Below are positions 1 through 5,513 of a DNA stretch of 6,900 nt, in pieces; position 1 is the stretch's first letter, and the number at the start of each line of letters is the position of its first letter. The DNA is from Bacteroidota bacterium (lineage in GTDB: Bacteria > Bacteroidota > Bacteroidia > Chitinophagales > Chitinophagaceae). The stretch is from positions 1 through 6,900 of the forward strand of contig CANHOY010000088.1 in assembly GCA_947462495.1 (NCBI GenBank), in the 5' to 3' direction. A program made the translations under genes and the position numbers. The notes under the pieces were generated by a model. It was not told where the DNA came from. It did no database searches and saw only the letters and a list, made by a program, of their open reading frames with translations.

Positions 1-192
1 TGCTCCTTTGTTTAACCACTCTAAAGCTTTTTGACGATCTAATTGAATCGTCGCAGGAACTGTTAAAGGATTGTAAGTACCAATTTTTTGGATGAATTTA
101 CCATCTCTTGGTGCGCGTCCGTCGGCTACTACTATAAAGTAGAAAGGCCTTTTTTTACTACCATGACGCTGTAGTCTGATCTTTACTGCCAT
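1..192 (-). CDS. rpsP: 30S ribosomal protein S16, N-terminal part (runs off left edge)
   Basis: Translation of the minus strand from the ATG at 192 gives 64 codons that continue past position 1. The start MAVKIRLQRHGSKKRPFY and the following VVADGRAPRDGKFIQKIGTYNP are the classic S16 opening, so the identification is firm. S16 is a primary 16S rRNA-binding protein of the small subunit, needed for 30S assembly. Only the conserved N-terminal core is visible. S16 proteins are usually 80 residues or more and Bacteroidota versions often carry a longer C-terminal tail, which would lie outside the window. No Shine-Dalgarno sequence precedes the ATG, and the leader is very AT-rich, as is common for ribosomal protein genes in this phylum. 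Its own promoter lies in the gap between it and ffh, which is upstream on the same strand. Confidence 0.97.
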   Translation of the reverse strand, partial: MAVKIRLQRHGSKKRPFYFIVVADGRAPRDGKFIQKIGTYNPLTVPATIQLDRQKALEWLNKGA

Positions 193-238
193 GTTAAATA
201 GAAATTTATTGGCGTTATTAAATAGGGTTAACTGGAAG

Positions 239-269
239 CAAATATAGGAGAAAGGGGAATACCATGCAA
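239..269 (-). promoter_or_regulatory. Bacteroidota-type promoter of rpsP
   Basis: Read on the minus strand, a TTG box (267-269) is followed after 20 bp by TATATTTG (239-246). This fits the known Bacteroidota sigma consensus, TTG/TTTG then 19-21 bp then TAnnTTTG, with all fixed -7 positions matched. The box ends 46 bp before the rpsP ATG, so a leader of about 35-40 nt is expected. It lets rpsP be transcribed independently of ffh, which lies upstream on the same strand. Confidence 0.72.
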
Positions 270-285
270 GTTTATCCTAAAATAC

Positions 286-298
286 ATTGATTATCAAT
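286..298. repeat. Short perfect inverted repeat after ffh
   Basis: ATTGAT-T-ATCAAT is a perfect palindrome with 6-bp arms around one base, lying 3 bp past the ffh stop codon and 16 bp beyond the -33 box of the rpsP promoter. As RNA on the minus strand it could form a weak five-pair hairpin followed by GTATTTTA. It might therefore be a poor terminator of ffh, or an operator-like dyad for rpsP. It is short and AT-rich, so chance is a real alternative. Confidence 0.3.
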
Positions 299-301
299 AG
301 T

Positions 302-1633
302 TTACCTTCTTAATCCTGGCATTTTACCCCCCATTGGACCCCCTGGCATAGACCCACTCATTTGCTTCATCATCTGCTTCATTTGGTCAAATTGCTTAAT
401 AAAAGCATTGATTTCCCCAAGGTCTTTACCTGCCCCTTTGGCTATTCTTTGTTTTCTACTCGGATTTAAAACATCAGGATTGCGTCTTTCCACCACCGTC
501 ATGGATTGAATAATGGCCTCCACGCCTTTAAAAGCATCGTCCTTAATATCAATATCTTTTAAACTTTTACCCATGCCTGGAATCATACCCATCAGATCTT
601 TCAAATTACCCATCTTCTTAATTTGCTGAATCTGGGTTAAGAAATCTTCAAAGTCAAATTGATTCTTTCGAATTTTTTTCTCCAATTTTTTAGCTTCCGC
701 TTCATCAAATTGCGCTTGTGCTTTTTCCACCAAGGATGTAATATCACCCATGCCTAAAATTCTTTGCGCCATACGCTCAGGATAAAAAATATCCAAAGTC
801 TCCATTTTTTCTCCACTGCTCATAAACTTAATGGGCTTATTCACCGTGTACTTAATGGAAAGCGCCGCACCCCCTCTGGTATCTCCGTCTAACTTAGTTA
901 ATACCACTCCAGTAAAATCTAAACGATCGTTGAAAGCCTTAGCTGTATTGACTGCGTCTTGCCCGGTCATGGCATCGACAACAAATAAAATTTCTTGTGG
1001 TTGAATGGCATTTTTAATATTAGCTACTTCATTCATCATCATCTCGTCCACTGCCAAACGACCAGCCGTATCAATAATAATTACATTTTTATTATTCGCT
1101 TTTGCATGAGCAATTGCATTTTGTGCAATAGAAACTGCATCTTTATTTTCTCGCTCTACAAAAATATCTACTCCAATTTGTTCTGCTAAAACGGTTAATT
1201 GATCCATGGCAGCAGGTCTGTAAATATCGGCTGCCACCAACAAGGGTGATTTTTTTTGTGCTTTTAAGTAAGTAGCTAATTTTCCAGAAAAAGTTGTTTT
1301 ACCAGATCCTTGCAAACCAGCTACTAATATAATAGTGGGGCTTTTGGACAAATCCAACATAGAAGCCTCGGCACCCATTAAAGCAGTTAATTCATCCTGA
1401 ACTATTTTAGTCATCAGCTGTCCAGGACTGATAGCATTGATTACTTTTTCACCAATGGCTTTTTCTTTAATAGTATCTGTAAATTCTTTGGCAATTTTAA
1501 AATTAACATCGGCATCTAACAGTGCTTTTCTGATGTCTTTTAAAGTATTAGCAACATTTAATTCATTAATTCTAGCCTGACCTTTCAGGTGTTTAAACGC
1601 AGATTCTAATTTTTCACTTAAACTATTAAACAT
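302..1633 (-). CDS. ffh: Signal recognition particle protein Ffh (SRP54 GTPase)
   Basis: This 443-residue protein is the SRP GTPase. With the small SRP RNA it binds signal sequences of nascent inner-membrane proteins and hands the ribosome to FtsY at the membrane. An N-terminal helical bundle (about 1-95) is followed by the NG GTPase domain: P-loop GLQGSGKT at 106-113, DIYRPAA at 136-142, DTAGR at 188-192, TKLDG at 246-250 and a closing-loop SSGEK at 272-276. The methionine-rich M domain starts around GMGDI (294-298), with a finger-loop region near 341-356 and the RNA-binding segment NPSRKQRIAKGAG at 390-402. The tail after 415 is rich in Met and Gly. Length is normal for bacterial Ffh. The ATG at 1633 is chosen because MFNSLSEKLE is the usual N terminus. 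No Shine-Dalgarno sequence is evident, and the leader is probably short because the -7 box ends only 18 bp upstream. The closing loop reads SSGE where E. coli has GVGE; I regard this as lineage variation. Confidence 0.97.
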   Translation of the reverse strand: MFNSLSEKLESAFKHLKGQARINELNVANTLKDIRKALLDADVNFKIAKEFTDTIKEKAIGEKVINAISPGQLMTKIVQDELTALMGAEASMLDLSKSPTIILVAGLQGSGKTTFSGKLATYLKAQKKSPLLVAADIYRPAAMDQLTVLAEQIGVDIFVERENKDAVSIAQNAIAHAKANNKNVIIIDTAGRLAVDEMMMNEVANIKNAIQPQEILFVVDAMTGQDAVNTAKAFNDRLDFTGVVLTKLDGDTRGGAALSIKYTVNKPIKFMSSGEKMETLDIFYPERMAQRILGMGDITSLVEKAQAQFDEAEAKKLEKKIRKNQFDFEDFLTQIQQIKKMGNLKDLMGMIPGMGKSLKDIDIKDDAFKGVEAIIQSMTVVERRNPDVLNPSRKQRIAKGAGKDLGEINAFIKQFDQMKQMMKQMSGSMPGGPMGGKMPGLRR

Positions 1634-1651
1634 ACTATTGTATTAGGGAAG

Positions 1652-1659
1652 CAAAGATA
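1652..1659 (-). promoter_or_regulatory. -7 promoter box of ffh
   Basis: On the minus strand the sequence is TATCTTTG, a perfect match to the Bacteroidota -7 consensus TAnnTTTG, ending 18 bp before the ffh ATG and predicting a leader of only about 10-12 nt. A TTG box at the usual 19-21 bp is missing; the nearest TTTG lies 26 bp upstream (1686-1689). The downstream bases continue GCTTCC, exactly as after the rpsP -7 box. Confidence 0.55.
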
Positions 1660-1694
1660 AGTGAACCAATTTAGTGAAACGCTAACAAATATCT

Positions 1695-1708
1695 AAGTAT
1701 AAATACTT
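1695..1708. repeat. Short inverted repeat upstream of ffh
   Basis: AAGTAT-AA-ATACTT is a perfect dyad with 6-bp arms and a 2-bp spacer, about 35 bp upstream of the ffh -7 box. It could be a protein-binding site, but such AT-only-rich dyads occur by chance in sequence of this composition. Confidence 0.25.
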
Positions 1709-1743
1709 TATTTATGCTGTGTTTTTTAAACCATAAATTGCAC

Positions 1744-1825
1744 TTAACTAATTGATTATGATTGCTTTATATAGTTTTTTAAAATGAATTAACAAGGTCT
1801 TGACAGTTTGTTAACTAATTAACAA
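1744..1825. repeat. Cluster of TTAAC/TTAACAA repeats, possible operator
   Basis: TTGTTAA (1808-1814) and TTAACAA (1819-1825) form a perfect 7-bp inverted repeat around CTAA. The nine bases AATTAACAA occur at 1787-1795 and again at 1817-1825, exactly 30 bp apart (about three helical turns). TTAACTAATT occurs at 1744-1753 and 1811-1820. The dyad ends 10 bp before the candidate -33 box of the rightward promoter, a typical position for a regulator site. The regulator is unknown, and the AT-rich background weakens the case. Confidence 0.4.
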
Positions 1826-1835
1826 TAAAAAATAG

Positions 1836-1865
1836 TTGGAACCTACTCTTTATTTAATATTATTG
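1836..1865 (+). promoter_or_regulatory. Candidate promoter of the rightward five-gene run
   Basis: TTG (1836-1838), a 19-bp spacer and TATTATTG (1858-1865) match the Bacteroidota consensus except for one base of the -7 box (A for T at its fifth position). Transcription would begin near 1870-1873, giving a leader of about 30 nt that contains the ribosome binding site. This is the best candidate between the divergent genes; the weaker TAGTTGGA at 1833-1840 fits less well. Confidence 0.42.
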
Positions 1866-1887
1866 CATTAAACGAACCAATAATAAA

Positions 1888-1893
1888 GAGGAG
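1888..1893 (+). promoter_or_regulatory. Shine-Dalgarno site of the START-like gene
   Basis: GAGGAG sits 10 bp before the ATG at 1904 and is complementary to the usual 16S rRNA 3' end. It is the only clear Shine-Dalgarno sequence in the window and supports the chosen start of the first gene of the run. Confidence 0.6.
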
Positions 1894-1903
1894 TTAGCTA
1901 TAT

Positions 1904-2287
1904 ATGAGTAAGAAACAATTATTTACACTTGAATTTCCAGTGAGATGTTCACCAAATATACTTTTTGAATTTCTATCTACCCCATCTGGATTGCAAGAAT
2001 GGTTTGCAGATAAAGTAGACGAATGGGAAAATGTGTTTAGTTTTTCATGGAATGGTGGTGTGCCAGACAAGGCCGAATTATTAGACCAAGAACCTGATAA
2101 GTTTATAAAATTTAAATGGTTGCATGGCGAAAAAAACGAGTACTTCGAATTTAGAATAGAAAAAACTGAAATCTCTAATCAAACTATTTTAATCGTGAAA
2201 GACTTTGCTGAAAAAAATGAAATCAAAGACCAAAGTAGACTTTGGGAATATCAGATTAAAGAGCTCTTTCATCGCATTGGTAGTTAG
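1904..2287 (+). CDS. START-like (SRPBCC superfamily) domain protein
   Basis: A 127-residue soluble protein without signal peptide or membrane segment. The opening beta strand (about 5-13), the SPNILFEFLSTPSGLQEWFAD segment (16-36, the SRPBCC-typical 'xxLxxWFAD' helix turn), the alternating beta strands through about 45-100 and the closing amphipathic helix with W114 match the helix-grip fold of the SRPBCC/START-like superfamily, close to the small START-like proteins common in Bacteroidota. Superfamily members bind lipids or other hydrophobic ligands in a cavity, or act as Hsp90-activator-like (AHSA1) proteins; the ligand cannot be read from sequence. The ATG is well supported by GAGGAG 10 bp upstream. 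The stop TAG lies in the same frame as the following permease gene, with only four sense codons before that gene's start. The tight link suggests co-expression with the LptF/LptG permease, so a role in lipid handling is an inference, not shown. Confidence 0.8.
   Translation: MSKKQLFTLEFPVRCSPNILFEFLSTPSGLQEWFADKVDEWENVFSFSWNGGVPDKAELLDQEPDKFIKFKWLHGEKNEYFEFRIEKTEISNQTILIVKDFAEKNEIKDQSRLWEYQIKELFHRIGS
2230..2245 (+). repeat. Inverted repeat inside the 3' end of the START-like gene
   Basis: CCAAAGT-AG-ACTTTGG is a perfect dyad with 7-bp arms and a 2-bp spacer. As RNA it can form a six-pair stem with a TAGA tetraloop, about 55 bp upstream of the permease start. No T run follows, so it is not a terminator; it is coding sequence (Q-S-R-L-W) and may be chance. 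Confidence 0.3.
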
Positions 2288-2299
2288 CACTACATCGCA

Positions 2300-3727
2300 T
2301 TGTTCAAAAAATTAGACATACTAATTCTTAAGGCTTTTATAGGCCCTTTTTTGGCAGCACTTGCTATTTCAACTTTTGTGCTGACCATGCAATTCTTTTG
2401 GTTATACATTGATGACTTAGTGGGTAAAGGTTTAGACCTTTTAACCATACTGAAATTAATTGGATTGGTTTGTGTAAGCACCATGACCACGGCCTTACCC
2501 CTTGCCTTATTGTTTTCATCTATTATGACTTTTGGAAATTTGGGAGAAAGTTTTGAATTAATTGCTATTAAGGCTGCGGGCATTCCATTAGTTCGATTCA
2601 TGCGCCCCTTATTTATTTTCACCATTTTTTTAGCCGGTATTGCATTTTTGTTTGCTAATAATATCATTCCAGTTACTCAAATGAAACTAAGTAATTTGAA
2701 ATATGAAATTATCATCGCCAAGCCTGCCATTGATTTGAAAGAAGGTATTTTCTATGATAAAATTGATGGCTATGTAATTAAACTTGGAAAAAAAGAAAGC
2801 AATGATAGTGTTATGCATAACATTGTAATTTTCGAAAAAAAATACGCCTTACAAGATAATTTTATCATGGCCGAATCGGGTGTGATGAGGGTCTCTAAAA
2901 ATAAAAAGTTCCTTGAATTTATTATGTACAACGGTTGGCGATATCAAGAAAGAGGAGCAAGATCTACCACCAATACCGAATACACCAGACTCTATTTTAA
3001 AGAGTATAAAAAAATATTTGACTTAAAAAGTTTTGAGTTAAATAAGAATGGTGATAATATTTATGACCCAAAAATGCTCAGTGTTAGGCAATTAGGAAAT
3101 GCCATTGATTCACTAAAAGGCAAAGACAGTATTTATGTTAAAAAAGTTGCCGATGAAATTTCCCCTTACCTGCGTTTCATATTATATAAGGACAGCAATC
3201 AAACTTTTTTAGCACAAAAAAATATACCCCCCATAACTAATTTCAAACAAATTATTCCTGACTCTATTTCAAAAAACATTTCAGAAACGGCCAGTTTTCA
3301 GTTTCCATCCGTTCTAGCAAGTATGGTCACGCTGAGTGAAATATACAATCAAAATGAAACAGCTGCCTCTTTACATGGCATTGAATGGCATCGAAAATTT
3401 ACTTTGTCCTTCGCCTGTATTGTACTTTTTTTAATTGGTGCTCCTTTAGGGTCAATTATTAGAAAAGGAGGCCTGGGCACCCCAATGGTATTAGCCATCA
3501 TATTTTTTGTCATTTTTTTCTTGCTCAATAATTTTGGAGAAAAGTTTGCCAAAACAGGTGAATGGTCCGTTTATTTTGGAATGTGGATGTCTTCTTTAGT
3601 TTTAATACCGGTGGGCTTGTTTTTGACTTTCAAAGCAATGCGCGATTCTCAACTATTTAACCAAGAATTTTACTACCGACTTTTACACCCAATTAAGGTA
3701 ACTTTACGGAAGTACTTTAAAAAATAA
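2300..3727 (+). CDS. LptF/LptG-family (YjgP/YjgQ) permease
   Basis: A 475-residue inner-membrane protein of the YjgP/YjgQ family, whose members LptF and LptG form the membrane part of the LptB2FG ABC transporter that extracts lipopolysaccharide and passes it to the periplasmic bridge. Three N-terminal helices (about 14-37, 50-76, 102-122) and three C-terminal ones (about 368-386, 395-413, 428-446) flank a large periplasmic beta domain (about 125-360). Family-typical stretches are FELIAIKAAGIPLVR (85-99) and HRKFTLSF...LIGAPLGSIIRKGG (364-391). E. coli LptF/LptG are about 360 residues; the extra length falls in the periplasmic domain, as in many Bacteroidota homologues. The start appears to be TTG at 2300 (FKKLDILILKAFIGPF follows, a normal N terminus). 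An in-frame TAG at 2285 leaves only CAC TAC ATC GCA before it, so no ATG or GTG is available upstream. No Shine-Dalgarno sequence is visible, so translation may be coupled to the gene before. Sequence alone does not say whether it is LptF or LptG. Confidence 0.9.
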   Translation: MFKKLDILILKAFIGPFLAALAISTFVLTMQFFWLYIDDLVGKGLDLLTILKLIGLVCVSTMTTALPLALLFSSIMTFGNLGESFELIAIKAAGIPLVRFMRPLFIFTIFLAGIAFLFANNIIPVTQMKLSNLKYEIIIAKPAIDLKEGIFYDKIDGYVIKLGKKESNDSVMHNIVIFEKKYALQDNFIMAESGVMRVSKNKKFLEFIMYNGWRYQERGARSTTNTEYTRLYFKEYKKIFDLKSFELNKNGDNIYDPKMLSVRQLGNAIDSLKGKDSIYVKKVADEISPYLRFILYKDSNQTFLAQKNIPPITNFKQIIPDSISKNISETASFQFPSVLASMVTLSEIYNQNETAASLHGIEWHRKFTLSFACIVLFLIGAPLGSIIRKGGLGTPMVLAIIFFVIFFLLNNFGEKFAKTGEWSVYFGMWMSSLVLIPVGLFLTFKAMRDSQLFNQEFYYRLLHPIKVTLRKYFKK

Positions 3728-3731
3728 TTTT

Positions 3732-4466
3732 ATGTCAAATACCACCCAAAACCGACGCCAGTTTTTAAAAACTTCTGGCAAAGCAGGAATGGCTATGGCT
3801 GCCCTGCCTATTTTTACAAAATTAAGCCCCTCTTCTACATCGGCTTTAAGTGACTTTGTTCAACAACCTTTGCCTTATGGTTATGCCGCATTAGAACCAT
3901 TTATTGACGCATTAACTATGGAAATTCATTATACTAAACATGCAGCTGCTTATGCAAAAAATTTAGCAGATGCTTGTGTGGCAGAAAAAGTGGATACCAA
4001 TACAACTAGCTTAACTGATTTACTTAAAAATATTTCTCGCTATTCTCCAAAAATGAGAAACAATGCAGGCGGACATTTTAATCATGAATTGTTTTGGCAA
4101 TTAATGAAACCTGCACCTGCCACTGCCCCTTCAGGTGCCTTAGCTGAAGCCATTACAAAAACATTTGGCAATATTGAAGCCTTTAAAACGGCATTGGGTG
4201 ATGCAGCAAAAGCAAGATTTGGAAGTGGCTGGGCTTGGTTGTTAGTAAAAACAGATGGCAGCTTAGCAGTGAGCTCGACACCCAATCAAGATAACCCACT
4301 CATGGACATTGTTGAAACAAAAGGCACTCCAATTTTAGGATTAGATGTTTGGGAGCATGCTTACTATTTAAAATATCAAAACAAACGCCCCGATTACATC
4401 AACGCATGGTGGAACTTAGTGAATTGGGAATTCGTACAAAAAAAATACGCAGAAGCTAAAGGATAA
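3732..4466 (+). CDS. Tat-exported superoxide dismutase, Mn-type (Fe/Mn family)
   Basis: This 244-residue enzyme converts superoxide to oxygen and hydrogen peroxide. Residues 1-40 form a twin-arginine signal: NRRQFLK (7-13), a hydrophobic stretch (about 17-29) and possible cleavage near ALS (38-40), so a metal-loaded folded enzyme should reach the periplasm. The mature part starts like E. coli SodA (PLPYGYAALEPFID, 46-59). Expected metal ligands are all present: H66, H118 (in GGHFNH), D205 and H209 (signature DVWEHAYY, 205-212). The gateway residues H70 and Y74 are kept. Glycine at 114 together with Q186 in STPNQD is the Mn-type arrangement; Fe enzymes usually place the glutamine before the second histidine ligand. 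Manganese or cambialistic use is therefore likely but not proven. The residue matching E. coli SodA H31 is Ala71. The gene begins 4 bp after the permease stop, which fixes it in the same transcript. Its length exceeds cytosolic enzymes (about 205) by the signal peptide. Confidence 0.95.
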   Translation: MSNTTQNRRQFLKTSGKAGMAMAALPIFTKLSPSSTSALSDFVQQPLPYGYAALEPFIDALTMEIHYTKHAAAYAKNLADACVAEKVDTNTTSLTDLLKNISRYSPKMRNNAGGHFNHELFWQLMKPAPATAPSGALAEAITKTFGNIEAFKTALGDAAKARFGSGWAWLLVKTDGSLAVSSTPNQDNPLMDIVETKGTPILGLDVWEHAYYLKYQNKRPDYINAWWNLVNWEFVQKKYAEAKG

Positions 4467-4505
4467 ACAACGCTTTTTAGTTTTACTTATCATTAACGAA
4501 GCCCC

Positions 4506-5489
4506 TTGCAAAAGTCAAAACAGAATTTAAAAATTCAATTTTTTGTAACTAGTTTAAGTATTGTTTTATTCGTGCTTAAATTTGTCGCGTATTTCATGAC
4601 ACACTCTCTGTCTGTTTTATCAGATGCTTTAGAGAGTATAGTGAATGTACTAGCAGGACTCATCGGATTATATAGTTTATATGTTGCTTCTAAACCCAAA
4701 GACAAAGATCATCCTTATGGACATGGCAAGGCAGAATTCGTTTCGGCTGCTTTTGAAGGAAGTTTAATCATCACAGCAGGTTTCATTATACTTTATGAGT
4801 CTATCAACACATTTTTCGAACCAGCTACCTTACATAATTTAGACAATGGCATTTGGCTTTTATTGGCGACTGCTATTTTAAATATGGTAGCCGGTTTATT
4901 TGCGAAATCCCAAGGCAAGAAAAACAAGTCTCTAGCATTAAGCTCTAGTGGGCAACATTTGCTTATTGATAGTTATACTACTTATGCAATTGCCATAGGA
5001 ATAGGACTGGTCTTGTTTACAGGCTACAAAATCATTGATGCTGTGATTGCTATTGCAATGGGCTTGTGGATTATATACAATGGCTATAAAATTATACGTG
5101 AATCTTTAGCAGGTATTATGGACGAAGCCGATATGGCATTATTAGACGAAGTAATTCTTGAATTAAATCATACACGTAATTCAAATTGGATTGACATGCA
5201 CAATTTAAGAGTTATTAAATATGGAGCTTTAATGCATATTGATTGTCATTTAACAGTGCCCTGGTATTTTAATGTCAATGAAGCCCATGCAGCAGTGGAT
5301 GAATTTACAAAATTGATCAAAAATAAATTTGGAGAAAGTGTAGAATTTTTTGTGCATACTGATGGCTGTATGGCCTATAGCTGTCCTATATGCACCATTG
5401 AGCATTGTGAAAAAAGAACTTCTGTGTTTCAGCAAAAATTAAATTGGACCAGAGAAAATGTACTCTCCGATTTAAAACATCAATTATAA
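4506..5489 (+). CDS. Cation diffusion facilitator (CDF) metal transporter
   Basis: A 327-residue CDF-family transporter, which exports divalent metals (Zn, Fe, Mn, Co or Cd, depending on the member) by proton antiport. Six helices are visible at about 12-30, 38-60, 81-103, 114-133, 150-172 and 175-195. The transport site is formed by D40 and E44 in helix 2 (SDALES) and H151 and D155 in helix 5 (HLLID). The helix 2-3 loop holds the family motif DHPYGHGKAEF (68-78). A cytoplasmic beta-alpha-beta domain follows (about 205-285) and then a cluster C288, C293, C296, C301 with H284 and H300, likely an added metal-binding tail. HxxxD in helix 5 is typical of Zn-type members, but the DxxxE of helix 2 departs from the common DxxxD, so the substrate is not assigned. 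The start seems to be TTG at 4506: a stop at 4494 blocks anything upstream, and the first internal ATG (residue 31) would remove helix 1. It lies 39 bp after the superoxide dismutase gene; no promoter or terminator is evident in the gap. Confidence 0.9.
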   Translation: MQKSKQNLKIQFFVTSLSIVLFVLKFVAYFMTHSLSVLSDALESIVNVLAGLIGLYSLYVASKPKDKDHPYGHGKAEFVSAAFEGSLIITAGFIILYESINTFFEPATLHNLDNGIWLLLATAILNMVAGLFAKSQGKKNKSLALSSSGQHLLIDSYTTYAIAIGIGLVLFTGYKIIDAVIAIAMGLWIIYNGYKIIRESLAGIMDEADMALLDEVILELNHTRNSNWIDMHNLRVIKYGALMHIDCHLTVPWYFNVNEAHAAVDEFTKLIKNKFGESVEFFVHTDGCMAYSCPICTIEHCEKRTSVFQQKLNWTRENVLSDLKHQL

Positions 5490-5513
5490 TAATTACCCTT
5501 TAATAAGCAACTT

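Noticed and set aside
995..1189. 64-codon plus-strand frame inside ffh
   Set aside because: Antisense to the GTPase domain of ffh; composition (many Ile, Asn, Cys, Phe) is that of a shadow frame.
1800..1805. TTGACA, identical to the E. coli -35 box
   Set aside because: No TATAAT-like box follows at 16-18 bp, and Bacteroidota use a different promoter consensus; a better match lies at 1836-1865.
2285..2302. START-permease split read as a broken single gene (pseudogene)
   Set aside because: Each part is a complete, normal-length member of its own family with intact motifs, so two genes is the simpler reading.
2290..2667. 125-codon open frame on the minus strand
   Set aside because: It lies wholly opposite the LptF/G permease, has no recognisable domain, and its low-complexity Lys/Asn/Ile content mirrors the antisense of membrane-helix codons.
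4467..4505. Possible terminator between the superoxide dismutase and CDF genes (T-rich stretch)
   Set aside because: No stable stem precedes the T run, so there is no support for transcription ending here.
4577..4584. TAAATTTG, a perfect -7 box match inside the CDF gene
   Set aside because: It lies within coding sequence for helix 1, and such a short AT-rich motif is expected by chance; no nearby start makes use of it.
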